Assembly: GCA_023460955.1 (NCBI GenBank)
Contig: JAEWOH010000005.1
Location: 1 to 64,000 of the forward strand
Length of the DNA stretch: 64,000 bases
Reading direction: 5' to 3'
DNA from: Bacillota bacterium
Lineage (GTDB): Bacteria; Bacillota; Clostridia; Acetivibrionales; DSM-1351
Under the pieces are notes generated by a model. That model made no database searches. It was given only the letters and a program-made list of their open reading frames with translations, and was not told the origin of the DNA. Positions 8,825-17,852 of the stretch are shown piece by piece. Position 1 is the stretch's first letter, and every line of letters begins with the position of its first letter. Made by a program: the position numbers and the translations under genes.

Positions 8825-9637
8825 CTATTTTGTTTTGGTCATATCAAAATGTAGTCTTGCGTCTTTGACACTTATGTAAGGTTGGCGTTCTTTTATGTAT
8901 GCATATTCCGGATACTTACCCATTAGGTTACGAAGCATACAGAAAATTACAGGGTGAATCGTTTTATCATGTTCGCTGTTCATAACCGCACTTTTGGTTG
9001 TCAGCCAGGACATAATTTCACCTTTATACTTGTTTATTTCAGGCTCAGCGATCTCAAATTGCAGTTCGGAAAGACAAAGCCAATAATACCATTTTGCAAA
9101 CCATGGGCGTTTTCTATCCCCAACATGTTTGTTATAATTATCAATCCTGCTTTTTATCCAATCTGTTTCCTTAGGTGCAACCGCTTCAAGAAAACGTAAT
9201 ACAATGAGCGATGTATCAAAGCATTCCCCTACCCCGTCCTCGAAGTTACCAAAGCAAGTGGTTTTCAGACGTCCAAGAGTTTTTCTTACCATTTCCATTA
9301 CTGTAGGGTTATTTGGCGCAAGAATATGAAGTATACGAATAACTTCAAGTTCGTACATATTAGCAGAGAAAATATGAGTTTTTGGTCTCTGATTATAAAT
9401 GGTTTTGAGTTTTACCCCATCATTGTTTGGTGGGATAAAAAAAATCGGGTACATCTGCCGCCCTTCCTCGTCAATGTTATTAGGAAACTTAACACTTTTA
9501 TAAAACCTCTTAGCCTGTTGTGGTTCGGTTTGTGCCGATAATAACTGACCTACAATACTATCTTTTTGTGAGTCAGTTAGGCTTCCACCTTTTATTAAAT
9601 AGTGATTGATTTTTATCATAAGTTCATAAGCATTCAT
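8825..9637 (-). CDS. Hypothetical protein, 270 residues
   Basis: Not recognised. Soluble and largely helical, with tryptophan-rich stretches (RPWFAKWYYWLCLSEL, about 178-193) and a repeated pattern of helices in the second half suggestive of an alpha-helical repeat fold. Two cysteines lie in KTTCFGNFEDGVGECFD (about 131-147). No enzyme motif seen. The ribosome binding site is weak and the start is not certain. It is a single-gene unit inside the repeat array. Confidence 0.6.
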   Translation of the reverse strand: MNAYELMIKINHYLIKGGSLTDSQKDSIVGQLLSAQTEPQQAKRFYKSVKFPNNIDEEGRQMYPIFFIPPNNDGVKLKTIYNQRPKTHIFSANMYELEVIRILHILAPNNPTVMEMVRKTLGRLKTTCFGNFEDGVGECFDTSLIVLRFLEAVAPKETDWIKSRIDNYNKHVGDRKRPWFAKWYYWLCLSELQFEIAEPEINKYKGEIMSWLTTKSAVMNSEHDKTIHPVIFCMLRNLMGKYPEYAYIKERQPYISVKDARLHFDMTKTK

Positions 9638-9764
9638 CTATTATTCATCCAGTAAAAATATTATTCACTTTATTCCAACAACCAACTTTGTTAATTTCAA
9701 AGCCTACTTGACGATTATTTATTGCGTTCTTTTAAGAAATATTTCGTAATGCAAATATTTATAT

Positions 9765-10094
9765 TTAGTCTACAATGAAAAGCTTAGCTCCCTTTTCGGT
9801 ATATGAACGATGTGGATTAACATTATCCGCCACATGATAACTAGTTCCCGGTGTTAAAGTAAATTTTCTGCCGTCTTTAAGCTCAGTAATTAATTCACCG
9901 GCTAAGCATAAAAGTACATGGCCCCGATTACACCAATGATCTGCTAAATACCCGGGTGTGTATTCGACCATACGAACACGTATATTACCCATTTCAAAAG
10001 TACGCCAATAAGCTTCTCCTGTAACCCCTGAATGTATTATTGGTTCTATTGTAGACCAATCAATTGTACAAAATGGTACATCTTCTATTTTCAT
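9765..10094 (-). CDS. DHCW-motif cupin-fold protein
   Basis: About 109 residues. It contains the DHCW motif (about residues 52-55) within a single cupin beta-barrel, the defining mark of a small family of that name, plus a second metal-site-like histidine at SYHVADNVNPHRS. No substrate is known for the family. I chose the ATG at 10094, which has AAGGAG 12 bases upstream, over a TTG four codons earlier. The gene follows the Cof-type phosphatase by only about 20 bp and is probably co-transcribed with it. Confidence 0.8.
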   Translation of the reverse strand: MKIEDVPFCTIDWSTIEPIIHSGVTGEAYWRTFEMGNIRVRMVEYTPGYLADHWCNRGHVLLCLAGELITELKDGRKFTLTPGTSYHVADNVNPHRSYTEKGAKLFIVD

Positions 10095-10113
10095 ATACTC
10101 TACCAACTCCTTT

Positions 10114-10887
10114 TTACTTTCTTGCGTATAATATTCGTTCTTCTAACCATTTTGCTACGCCGTCATTGTCGTTAATGTCACATATGTAATTGGCAACAGA
10201 CTTAACTTTTTCTATAGCATTTTCTACAGCAACACCAACGCCGCAATTTTTTATCATTTCTAAATCATTAATATCGTCACCAAAAGCCACAACCATATCT
10301 GTACTAATATTATAATAATCGGAGACAGCCTTAATTGCATTCCACTTTACAGCATTACCATTAGCGAATCTATATAAATTTTCACCGGTGTAGCGCAATA
10401 CGTCTAGCATTGGGTAATTTGAAGCTATACGCTCAACAACGTGAGAATTAGATGTGACTAATGATATTTTTAAGTAGCTTATATTGTTATTTGACGAAAA
10501 GTCAAAATATTTATAATGGAATGAATCTGTATCTGACGAGTTTATTCTATTGGTGTAAGCAACGGATTCATTTATTGCGTGAACGTATGAAATCTCAGGC
10601 TCCTGCAAGCATTCATTTATCAGTTGAGAAGAAATATCAGCAGGAATATCAAAACGAGAAATAATTTCTTCCCCTGCATATGAAACCGCTCCTCCATATC
10701 CAATAAATACATCAGGAGTAAACTGGTCAAGAAACCTTGACGCGGCTTGTGTTGATCTAGCTGTTGCAAAAGCAATCTTAATTCCTTTATCTTGGTATTT
10801 CATAAGTGTGGAAATAGTATATTCAGAAATAGATTTATCACCTCGTAGTAGTGTATTATCTAAATCTGTTACTATCATCTTTATCAT
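10114..10887 (-). CDS. HAD-superfamily Cof-type phosphatase
   Basis: 257 residues. Motif I DLDNTLL (about 8-14) supplies the nucleophile D8 and acid D10; motif III lysine is near 180; motif IV GDDINDLEM (about 209-217) completes the metal site. The large C2-type cap between motifs marks the Cof subfamily, which dephosphorylates sugar phosphates or cofactors such as FMN and PLP. The exact substrate is not deducible. Ribosome site GAGGT. Its start abuts a 77-bp gap after the small membrane gene. Confidence 0.87.
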   Translation of the reverse strand: MIKMIVTDLDNTLLRGDKSISEYTISTLMKYQDKGIKIAFATARSTQAASRFLDQFTPDVFIGYGGAVSYAGEEIISRFDIPADISSQLINECLQEPEISYVHAINESVAYTNRINSSDTDSFHYKYFDFSSNNNISYLKISLVTSNSHVVERIASNYPMLDVLRYTGENLYRFANGNAVKWNAIKAVSDYYNISTDMVVAFGDDINDLEMIKNCGVGVAVENAIEKVKSVANYICDINDNDGVAKWLEERILYARK

Positions 10888-10964
10888 TATTTACCTCACA
10901 ATTAAGCAATAGTTCTCTAATATTTTTCATTTGTCTCTTTACAAATAGATGAAGTATTTTTACC

Positions 10965-11216
10965 TTAATTTTTATTGGAACTATTATCACTATACAAAGC
11001 TCCCCAAAGCAATAAAAGCAAGCCCATTGCAATAAGTATTAATCCGACCCATATTGGCAGCATTAAATCGTAATTTGATATCGTACCCCAAAACTTTCCT
11101 AAGGAAGTTTTCCATCCTGATGTTTGTGATACGTTCAAAGCCCCGACAATAAATGCACTAACATAAAATATAGCCCCGGTAAAAATAAACCCCAGACCTG
11201 CTACTATCTTTTTCAT
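10965..11216 (-). CDS. Small membrane protein, two predicted helices
   Basis: 83 residues with two hydrophobic segments (about 4-28 and 50-73) joined by a polar loop containing GWKTSLGKFWG. Strong AAGGAG ribosome site. It lies 28 bp downstream of the HAD-IA gene, so the two may be co-transcribed. No family recognised. Confidence 0.6.
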   Translation of the reverse strand: MKKIVAGLGFIFTGAIFYVSAFIVGALNVSQTSGWKTSLGKFWGTISNYDLMLPIWVGLILIAMGLLLLLWGALYSDNSSNKN

Positions 11217-11244
11217 AATACGCTCCTTATTGAACTTGCCAATT

Positions 11245-11835
11245 TTACAATATCATATTCTTAAGTTCTACAAAATCATTAACCATATTGCCGGTATATT
11301 GAACATTTCTGCTATTAAATAAAACCGTATTCATTTTTACCTTACCAGCAACCTCTAAATTCCCTTCTCTATCATCTACATAAAAACAATCTTCTGCACT
11401 ACAACCTAATTGCTCGATTGTCAAATGGAATATACGCTCGTCCGGTTTTTGAATTTTCAAATCACCGCTAATACTAATCACATCAAAAAATTTATTTATA
11501 TCAAATTTTTCACGGATATAATTACTCCATCTACTTGAATCATTCGATATAATAGCTAACTTATACTGATTTCTTATAGCAGTAACAAAATCCAAAAAAC
11601 CATCGTTTAGTTCTATGGTGTCTAAATATTCCTTTTCAATTTTCTCCAAATCACCTTGAAATCCTATTGCCTCCCATACCTCTAATGATGTTAAATCTCC
11701 TACATCGGCTTTAAACCAAGGTGTATATATTTCTTCCGGCTTCAAATCAGGAAAAGTCTGTTGAACATATGGAACAAAATCATCTCCTGTTTGCTTTACT
11801 ATTACTCCATACATATCTAATACAATTGCTTTCAT
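11245..11835 (-). CDS. HAD-IA family hydrolase
   Basis: 196 residues from the ATG at 11835, which has AGGA ten bases upstream; a longer version would add a lysine-rich stretch without a ribosome site. Motif I DMYGVI provides the nucleophile aspartate (D7); motif II is ISNDSSRW (about 97-104); motif III lysine is in KIQKPDERIF; motif IV is YVDDREGN. The asparagine and tyrosine around motif I resemble haloacid dehalogenase-like phosphatases of the YihX/epoxide-hydrolase-N type. The substrate is unknown. Confidence 0.87.
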   Translation of the reverse strand: MKAIVLDMYGVIVKQTGDDFVPYVQQTFPDLKPEEIYTPWFKADVGDLTSLEVWEAIGFQGDLEKIEKEYLDTIELNDGFLDFVTAIRNQYKLAIISNDSSRWSNYIREKFDINKFFDVISISGDLKIQKPDERIFHLTIEQLGCSAEDCFYVDDREGNLEVAGKVKMNTVLFNSRNVQYTGNMVNDFVELKNMIL

Positions 11836-11916
11836 GTATAGTATCCTTTTCTGCAAATTTATTTTTAACATTTTAATTACGAACAAATAAACAACACTTT
11901 TTATTTGGGTACTGCT

Positions 11917-12495
11917 TCAGAAGCCCATAGCTCTTTTTACTACTTCCATTTGTTCAGCTGAGGTCAACATTTCTAAAAGTTTAAATGCAACTCCTGCAGC
12001 AGTCTCCGGGCAATAAGATGTAATGATGTTTTTATCCACAACTATCGGTTCATTTACTACTATTACACCAAATTCTTCAAGTTGCTTTTGTCTGTAACAA
12101 TCTTTCAAATGATAGGTCGTAGCCCTTCTTCCTTTAAGTACCCCGCTTTTTCCGACTGGAAGTGCACCAACACATATGGTTGCAATTATTTTACCATTTT
12201 TATCAAACTCTCGGATGAGATTTAACAACCTTTCATTGTATGCCTCTTCATAAAATCCAAATTCTTCAAATCCACCTGGTATTGCTAATGCATCATAGTC
12301 ATTAACATCTATTTCTTCAATTGTTTTCTCAACTAATATAGGAATATTGAAGGTACTTACAACTTCCTTTTTAAAACCGCAAGTTACAACAGGAACGTCA
12401 TATCCGTAGTCATTTCTTGCCCATCCCATAACATCAATAAAAGGACTAAACTCCATTGTTTCAAATCCTTTTGCTAAAAACAGTAATGTTTTCAT
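11917..12495 (-). CDS. DJ-1/PfpI-family protein
   Basis: 192 residues, the usual length for a single DJ-1/PfpI domain. The nucleophile cysteine lies in the elbow ATICVGALPVG (about 105-115), preceded by the glutamate of the IPGGFEEFGFY segment. Members act as glyoxalase/deglycase-like enzymes or chaperones handling damaged metabolites. The ribosome site is AGGAGC. The ATG sits just left of a terminator-only copy of the repeat family (12544-12573). Confidence 0.88.
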   Translation of the reverse strand: MKTLLFLAKGFETMEFSPFIDVMGWARNDYGYDVPVVTCGFKKEVVSTFNIPILVEKTIEEIDVNDYDALAIPGGFEEFGFYEEAYNERLLNLIREFDKNGKIIATICVGALPVGKSGVLKGRRATTYHLKDCYRQKQLEEFGVIVVNEPIVVDKNIITSYCPETAAGVAFKLLEMLTSAEQMEVVKRAMGF

Positions 12496-12543
12496 AGAAG
12501 CTCCTTATGTAAAATAATTCATTTATATCTATCGGCATAAAAG

Positions 12544-12573
12544 ACCGCAATTCATTTAGCTGAATAGCGTTAG
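12544..12573 (-). repeat. Partial repeat module 3 (terminator half only)
   Basis: GACCGCAATTCATTTAGCTG followed by AATAGCGTTA matches the hairpin half of the other modules, but the mirrored half and TTGACT promoter are missing; the PfpI gene starts only 48 bp away. Confidence 0.6.
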
Positions 12574-12594
12574 AGATTTTAGGATTTTAAGTTG

Positions 12595-12816
12595 CTAATG
12601 CTTTTGTTGTTTGTCTTTTTTATATTGAGTTATGCTAATAAAGATATAAGTTATACCTAAAAGTGTAAATGTGGCTCCTAAGAAATTTTTTTTATCAACC
12701 AGATACATTACACCAACAAATATAAAGCAAATACTTGAAAACAACCATAATATCCATCCTTTTATATTCAAGCCCAGATCCCCCTTAGCCACATTTCTAT
12801 TTTCATCAGGTACCAT
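12595..12816 (-). CDS. Small membrane protein
   Basis: About 73 residues from the ATG at 12816, with two hydrophobic segments and a lysine-rich tail (YKKDKQQKH) that should stay in the cytosol. The best ribosome site, AAGGGGG, actually precedes a TTG at 12771, which would give a 58-residue protein beginning just before the first membrane segment; that start is quite possible. No family recognised. Confidence 0.5.
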   Translation of the reverse strand: MVPDENRNVAKGDLGLNIKGWILWLFSSICFIFVGVMYLVDKKNFLGATFTLLGITYIFISITQYKKDKQQKH

Positions 12817-13017
12817 ATGTAAACACAATTACTACTATAACCCAATTTTATTGAAGTTTCAATTACTACCGTTCTAATGTATGACTGCCTTTACTCGATT
12901 TGATGGACACACCGAATGGCTGGTTATATTTTTATTATTGAAAGAATTTTATTTTGCAATATATTTGAGAATTGTTCACTTGCTTTAATTCTTTAGCTTG
13001 TCCATTAACATTCTCGT

Positions 13018-13049
13018 GGGTAGCATTTTTCATAAACAAAATACTACCC
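13018..13049. terminator. Inverted repeat, possible terminator
   Basis: GGGTAGCATTTT pairs with AAAATACTACCC, with one mismatch. It lies 11 bp after the stop of the 65-residue gene on the minus strand. There is no strong T-run on either side, so termination is only likely. The gap 12829-13017 holds nothing else I can name. Confidence 0.45.
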
Positions 13050-13059
13050 TTTAATAATT

Positions 13060-13257
13060 TTATTTGTCACAACAGCTCGCTTGTGCATCAAAAGTTAATA
13101 TATTTTGGCCGATCGAAAGTACAAAATTGCCTAATGCTGCTCGTTGACATCCTTCCACTTCGTTGGAAAGGAATAAAGAAATAGCTGTTGCTAGTGAAGT
13201 AAGTTCACACGGACTTAAAGAAAAGAGTCCGTTATTGCAGTTACAATCTTTTCCCAC
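13060..13257 (-). CDS. Small cysteine-containing protein, possibly DUF6774-like
   Basis: 65 residues. An N-terminal CNCNN motif and a C-terminal CCDK flank a core of about 40 residues (CELTSLATAISLFLSNEVE, LGNFVLSIGQNILTFDAQ) with two amphipathic helices. This pattern of a helical core with repeated alanine/leucine and a conserved LGNF...IGQ segment recalls small clostridial proteins grouped as DUF6774, but I am not certain. Ribosome site AAAGGAGA. Function unknown. Confidence 0.55.
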   Translation of the reverse strand: MGKDCNCNNGLFSLSPCELTSLATAISLFLSNEVEGCQRAALGNFVLSIGQNILTFDAQASCCDK

Positions 13258-13388
13258 ATGCTTCTCCTTTTATTTTATCTATTGATATATTACGTTTGAT
13301 ATTACATAAACGTTCGAGTTATTTTTAAAATAATATGTGTAAAAACTGTATTTAAGCTGCTATGTAATAGAACATTAAAACATAATAC

Positions 13389-13511
13389 TCATAATCCTAC
13401 TTTAAATTCTTCATCTGCAACAAGCTCAAACGGTCTCTTTGTAAATGCAAAGCAATACATATTATGGCTATGAGCAATCATATTTTGCATACGTTTTTTT
13501 AGGTCAGACGT
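13389..13511 (-). pseudogene. C-terminal remnant of a lost gene
   Basis: A 40-codon open stretch reads RMQNMIAHSHNMYCFAFTKR then PFELVADEEFKVGL and a stop. It begins directly after an in-frame stop and has no ribosome site, so it looks like the tail of a gene whose front has been deleted. The parent family is not recognised. The rest of 13258-13557 shows only the leader of the 65-residue gene. Confidence 0.4.
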
Positions 13512-13557
13512 TTAAATAATACTAATCTAAAAGTAACTGATTTCAAAGATATTGGAT

Positions 13558-14076
13558 TTATAAATTTACCCAATACCTTTGAAGGATTTCTCCTCTTTCA
13601 TCATTTTCTGCTTCAAATACTCCTCCGTTAGATATAATCGTTTTTGCAGATGCAATATTATTTTTTAAACAAGTTAATAATACTTTATCCATTCCCAATT
13701 TTCTGCAATATTCCAAAGCTTTTCCCAACATTATCCTTGCATATCCTTTGTTACGTTCACTTTGACAAACATAGTAACCAATATGACCACCTCTATGGAA
13801 ATGGTAATCGTCAAGCTCATGCCTTATATTAACAGCCCCAACAATCATATTGCTATCTTCGTTCATAAGGAAGAATGTACTATTAGGGACATTACATCCA
13901 ATTCCTTTACTTCTATTTATCAATAAATTAACATCTTCTTCAAATGTATCTTCATTTGACAGAGGGAATCTGTAATAAAATCCTGTGCGTTTTAGGTCAT
14001 CGGCGTTTTCTTTGATCATTTTTAAATATTGTTGTTTGTACTTGGGCGTAAGCGTAATTAACTCAAATCTGTTCAT
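13558..14076 (-). CDS. GNAT-family N-acetyltransferase
   Basis: 172 residues. Acetyl-CoA loop SERNKGYARIM (about 107-117), downstream KNNIASAKTIISNGG (about 139-153). The fold resembles ribosomal-protein or small-amine acetyltransferases of the RimJ/YjdJ kind with the conserved YVCQSERNKGYA strand-loop. Ribosome site GGGGG. The promoter of module 4 lies about 50 bp upstream, making this one of the cleanest promoter-gene pairs in the array. Confidence 0.87.
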   Translation of the reverse strand: MNRFELITLTPKYKQQYLKMIKENADDLKRTGFYYRFPLSNEDTFEEDVNLLINRSKGIGCNVPNSTFFLMNEDSNMIVGAVNIRHELDDYHFHRGGHIGYYVCQSERNKGYARIMLGKALEYCRKLGMDKVLLTCLKNNIASAKTIISNGGVFEAENDERGEILQRYWVNL

Positions 14077-14125
14077 AATATTAAACCCCCAATATCTTTT
14101 AAGTAAAGCAATGATAATACATTAT

Positions 14126-14290
14126 ATACTATATTTGGAATAAATTTAAGTCAAGTATCGCACCTTACCGTACTATTCAGTTTGTATATTATCCCGGTTC
14201 TTTTATTCTCATCCTTAACCATCCTTTCCGGCTTTCTCGCCTATCTCATGACGCAAAAATACCGCAAATCATTTAACTGAATGTGCGGTA
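14126..14290 (-). repeat. Intercassette terminator-promoter module 4
   Basis: A well-preserved copy. Minus strand: hairpin TACCGCACATTCAGTTAAAT to TGCGGTATTTTT (14260-14290), a spacer of about 90 bp, mirrored half CTGAATAGTACGGTA (14166-14180), promoter TTGACT (14149-14154)-17 bp-TAGTAT (14126-14131). The sequence just right of the hairpin (CTGATTTTTAGA) recurs after module 10. Confidence 0.85.
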
Positions 14291-14409
14291 CTGATTTTTA
14301 GATTTCTGTTTACTTGTCTGCTAATATCTCTTATATTGCTGCAAATTATTAATAAGGTTAAGTTTTATGCATAAATCTCGGTACCGGTAAACTTATTAAG
14401 CATAGAAAC

Positions 14410-15264
14410 TTATTTTTTTATAACTGGTATCCAGATTTCGCTTTTGTAGTCAGTTGCAGCCAAATCACCTTTTGAGTACCACTCCACTTCTGGTGCTTCA
14501 GCATGCTCATAACCGGATGTAGGAAACCATTCAGAAAAAATCCGTCCCCACACTTCTGCCATAGCTGTAGGCATAGGACCGGTTATTTCAAATATTGCCC
14601 ATGTAAGAGATGGTATTTCAAGCTTGCATAATGTTTCGGGACAGCTTTTTTTCGTTGTGGTAGCTATATAATAGTCAGTTGTATTGTCATCATACATTCC
14701 ACTGTATACGCCTAATAAACCATATGGTTCAGTGTCACCCAGTTCAACGATTTGCTCAAATGTCTCTGCGGATGTCTCACTCCACATTCTTCCGATGTTT
14801 TCGCCTAAACCTTCTATATGCGAAAACCTTCCCTTTACACCTACAATAGTAAACGAATCTTTTTTCTCAATTCTGTAGTTCATTTCAACCACTCCCTTTA
14901 ATGATAATGAGAACGTTACACGAGGATACGCCTTTAGTGATATGCCATTTTCTTTTGCTTTTGAGGGCGTTATTCCATGCATTACCGTAAATGCACGAGA
15001 AAAAGAATCCGGTGAATTATAGCCATACTTCAAAGCGATATCAATTATCTTTTCGCTGCTATTCTGTAAATCAAAGGCGGCAAGTGTAAGCCGCCGACGT
15101 CGAATATACTCAGACAGCGGTACCCCGATTAGGAAAGCAAACATGCGCTGAAAGTGATATTGAGAACAGAATGCTATTTGTGCAATCCTAGCATATTCAA
15201 TTTCGCTGTTAAGGTTATTTTCGATATAATCAATCGCATTTTTCATATTTTCAAGAGTATCCAT
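14410..15264 (-). CDS. AraC-family regulator with GyrI-like ligand domain
   Basis: About 284 residues. Two AraC-type helix-turn-helix motifs fill residues about 5-105 (IAQIAFCSQYHFQRMF and IALKYGYNSPDSFSRAF). Residues about 125-284 form a GyrI-like/SOUL-type effector-binding domain (VGVKGRFSHIE, YGLLGVY, EWFPTSGYEHAEAPEVEWY), as in Rob and multidrug-responsive regulators. It probably binds small amphipathic compounds. Start ATG 15264 follows GGAGGAG; an ATG four codons earlier overlaps that site. The target genes are not evident. Confidence 0.9.
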   Translation of the reverse strand: MDTLENMKNAIDYIENNLNSEIEYARIAQIAFCSQYHFQRMFAFLIGVPLSEYIRRRRLTLAAFDLQNSSEKIIDIALKYGYNSPDSFSRAFTVMHGITPSKAKENGISLKAYPRVTFSLSLKGVVEMNYRIEKKDSFTIVGVKGRFSHIEGLGENIGRMWSETSAETFEQIVELGDTEPYGLLGVYSGMYDDNTTDYYIATTTKKSCPETLCKLEIPSLTWAIFEITGPMPTAMAEVWGRIFSEWFPTSGYEHAEAPEVEWYSKGDLAATDYKSEIWIPVIKK

Positions 15265-15442
15265 ATGCTCCTCCATTCAAACCAAGTATAATATAGACTA
15301 AAGATAAAAACTCGATAATATTTGCAAGTATTTGTAGGTTAGTATCTAAAAGAATAGTCTGAATAATAAATAATCTGTAATTCGTACTTTCAAACAATTA
15401 TTTCATAAATCAAAATCAATACCGGAATATAATACATCTTAG

Positions 15443-15919
15443 TTATTTTAAGGATATTTCAAACTCCAGTTCATGTTTTATGGGTATATTATCCATTCCA
15501 ATTAGCGGAATACTCGGCTTTAATTTTCGGGAAAGCTCCATAGCATTAATATGAGCAGCCTTTAATTCAAAACCTTTCTTTTGATAGAACCTCATTGCAT
15601 TTATATCATCATTAGTTGTTATGAGCCAGAGTCTTTTACAATTCCTCTTTTTAGCAATGTCAAGAACCCTCTTTATTAAAGTTGTACCAATTCCCCTATT
15701 TTCTTCAAAACTATTAAGTGTCACAATCTCGCATTCCTCATCTTCGATGTTATAAGTTACAACTCCTTTAATTACATCGTTTTCTATAAATAGAAACCCT
15801 GGCAAGATTGTTGTATCAATTAATTTTCCTCTTGAAACGGAGGGAGGGCAATGCCATTCATCCTTCAATATTTGATTTACAATTTCACGATATTTATTAT
15901 TTATTTCTTGTAAATACAC
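15443..15919 (-). CDS. GNAT-family N-acetyltransferase
   Basis: About 158 residues. Acetyl-CoA loop ENRGIGTTLI (about 71-80), then CKRLWLITTNDDINAMRFYQKKGF, a hallmark of this GNAT group. The last 30 residues (PSIPLIGMDNIPIKHELEFE) form an extra strand present in putative amino-group acetyltransferases of Firmicutes. The GTG at 15919 sits after GAGGTGG and is preferred to an ATG eight codons upstream. Substrate unknown. Confidence 0.87.
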   Translation of the reverse strand: MYLQEINNKYREIVNQILKDEWHCPPSVSRGKLIDTTILPGFLFIENDVIKGVVTYNIEDEECEIVTLNSFEENRGIGTTLIKRVLDIAKKRNCKRLWLITTNDDINAMRFYQKKGFELKAAHINAMELSRKLKPSIPLIGMDNIPIKHELEFEISLK

Positions 15920-15988
15920 TTGTACCACCTCACAGGTCTGCATGCTACTGCAATTTTAATTTAAGTCAGTTCAATATCATCTTAAGAC

Positions 15989-16285
15989 TCACTGATTTTT
16001 TGAATAGTCTTTAATTTCCCAATTATTTGTTTCATTTTTCCAGATTGCCGTTTTCCAATTACGCTCTGTCTCACAATAAAAGCAAAGGCTATTTACATCA
16101 ACACTATCAGTTAAAATTTCTCTAGGTTCATCCGGTGCTAAAGGACCTCCAATAAAAAATGTAAATTTATCATCAAATATTTCAAAAATATATCCTTCGT
16201 AATAGGTTCCGTCCATCAATGAAAAAGTTACTCTTCCGTCACATAGATTACAGAATTCCTCTAATATCTCTTTATTATTTTTCAC
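15989..16285 (-). CDS. Hypothetical protein, 98 residues
   Basis: Not recognised. GTG start after AAGGAGA. Residues about 15-65 alternate as short beta strands (GRVTFSLMDGTYYEGYIFEI, DKFTFFIGG), with a look of a small SH3/Sm-like barrel, and four cysteines are spread along the chain. It is driven by the excellent promoter in module 5 (TTGACA-17-TAGAAT) and is followed 46 bp later by the GNAT gene at 15443, with which it may be co-transcribed. Confidence 0.6.
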   Translation of the reverse strand: MKNNKEILEEFCNLCDGRVTFSLMDGTYYEGYIFEIFDDKFTFFIGGPLAPDEPREILTDSVDVNSLCFYCETERNWKTAIWKNETNNWEIKDYSKNQ

Positions 16286-16396
16286 CGCAATTTCTCCTTA
16301 AACCTAATTTTAGCACCTAGTCTTTTAGTCCTAAGTATTAAAAAAGTTATTGAATTATCGTGTCTTCAGACTGTTCCCTATTTATAGTTACAGTAA

Positions 16397-16519
16397 ATTC
16401 TATATCAGGAAATTATACGTGTCAATTTTAAAGTACCGAACTGCTCATTTATCTTTACTGATATATAGTAAATAGCAGCTTAACCGACATAAAAAATACC
16501 GCATTTTGAATATGCGGTA
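16397..16519 (-). repeat. Intercassette terminator-promoter module 5
   Basis: Minus strand: compact hairpin TACCGCATATTCAAAATGCGGTA (16497-16519) with T-run, mirrored half starting at 16434 (plus-strand TACCGAACTGCTCA), promoter TTGACA (16420-16425)-17 bp-TAGAAT (16397-16402). The spacer is shorter than in other copies. Confidence 0.8.
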
Positions 16520-16535
16520 CTGCTTTGATAATATA

Positions 16536-17489
16536 TTACTTTCCGCGTACCTTAATTGGTACATAAATATCTAGCTGATGATATCCAAGAGCAGCCTTAA
16601 TCTCATCAGTCGGATTCACCATGTGGCAGAGTGTCCTGTGTCCAGGTCTCTCGTCAAGTTCAAAGCCACTGGTTTCAAGCCATTTTTTAATGCCTTCATA
16701 AACTCTGCCGTTTATGTCGTCATCACCGTCAACAGACATTGCAGCTGCATACAGCCCACCTTTGAACTCTATGAATTCATAAGGCTCTACGTCCGCTTCT
16801 GTTACCCAGTCCTCTACAGCCCAAATCCAAACCGCTCTCATATCTTCCTCGAACGAAAGAAAATCCGGTGCACCATACATTAGTTTTTTAACTAAGTGGT
16901 TGTGTTCTTCCTGCCATTGCTGAAAAGTGCCCATAACATTGTCAATTGTGTCTAGACCTGACGAATACGCCTTGAATGGATTGATTTGAATAACTCTGAC
17001 CTCAGGGGCTCTTTTCATTTTTTCAGTTACTTCTAGCAGACGATTCGTATTGGATGGGTTACCGCTGTATGAAACATTTACAAGCTGTCCTTCAATTTCC
17101 TTCGCTTTTTCATAGAGCTTCTTTACATCGGAATCGTTTCCAAAATCAACTTGTTCTATCTGACGGATAAACTCTAAAACAATCTCCTTCAATTCATTGA
17201 GAAGGGCAACTTCGCCGTCAATATCATTAACTTTTTTGCCCAACACCTCTAAAACGGCTTCAGAACCCGAAGTATTGAATATTTGTTGAATATCCTTGAT
17301 ACTGATATTAAGCTTACGCAAAATTAGTATTTGTTCCAATCTTTTAACGGCAATTTCATCATACAACCTGTATGAGTAATCGCTGCTTCTGGTGCTGGTT
17401 ATCAGCCCCATATCCTCATAATAACGTAACGTGCGGGCTGATATATCATACTTGGATGACACATCTCTGATTTTAATTAATTCGTTCAC
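16536..17489 (-). CDS. MerR-family regulator with GyrI-like ligand domain
   Basis: 317 residues. The N-terminal winged helix-turn-helix (about 8-75: VSSKYDISARTLRYYEDMGL) is MerR-type, followed by a coiled-coil dimerisation helix (about 85-125). Residues about 160-314 are a GyrI-like ligand domain (PEVRVIQINPFKAYSSG, WLETSGFELDERPGHRTLCHM), as in BmrR/TipA-type drug sensors. It starts with GTG after AAGGAGG. Its own promoter has the 19-bp spacer typical of MerR-activated promoters (see 17520-17550), suggesting autoregulation. Confidence 0.9.
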   Translation of the reverse strand: MNELIKIRDVSSKYDISARTLRYYEDMGLITSTRSSDYSYRLYDEIAVKRLEQILILRKLNISIKDIQQIFNTSGSEAVLEVLGKKVNDIDGEVALLNELKEIVLEFIRQIEQVDFGNDSDVKKLYEKAKEIEGQLVNVSYSGNPSNTNRLLEVTEKMKRAPEVRVIQINPFKAYSSGLDTIDNVMGTFQQWQEEHNHLVKKLMYGAPDFLSFEEDMRAVWIWAVEDWVTEADVEPYEFIEFKGGLYAAAMSVDGDDDINGRVYEGIKKWLETSGFELDERPGHRTLCHMVNPTDEIKAALGYHQLDIYVPIKVRGK

Positions 17490-17519
17490 GGTAATCCTCC
17501 TTGTTGCTGGTTTACGTTA

Positions 17520-17550
17520 AGTATAAATGCTTCCCCAACGACAGAGTCAA
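17520..17550 (-). promoter_or_regulatory. Promoter of the MerR gene with 19-bp spacer
   Basis: TTGACT (17545-17550) and TATACT (17520-17525) are 19 bp apart. MerR-family activators work by twisting such over-long promoters, so this is probably the regulator's own target. The remaining gap up to 17852 holds module 6. Confidence 0.6.
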
Positions 17551-17650
17551 TAGAAAACTAAAGTTCAAATTTGATTATATCTAACAAGGTACAGAAAGTA
17601 TAAATAACATTCGTATTATTGTAATTCTGCTTATTAAAACCCATGTGTCT

Positions 17651-17809
17651 ATAATATAATTGGAATTATTTGTAGTCAATAAAATTTTACCATATCAAGT
17701 ACCGCACAATTAAGATGCAAAGAGCATTCTTACTTTCGTCGCAATCTTCTTATATTACGTTCGTTTTTGGGTAACAAAAAAGCACATTCTTTTAACGGAA
17801 TGTGCGGTA
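17651..17809 (-). repeat. Intercassette terminator-promoter module 6
   Basis: Minus strand: hairpin with perfect 8-bp stem GCACATTC / GAATGTGC (17782-17805) and T-run, spacer, mirrored half ending TGCGGTA (17700-), promoter TTGACT (17674-17679)-17 bp-TATTAT (17651-17656). The MerR gene downstream has a second promoter of its own. Confidence 0.8.
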
Positions 17810-17852
17810 ATAGATTGATACTTATAATATAAATTAGACAGTTAAATTTATA

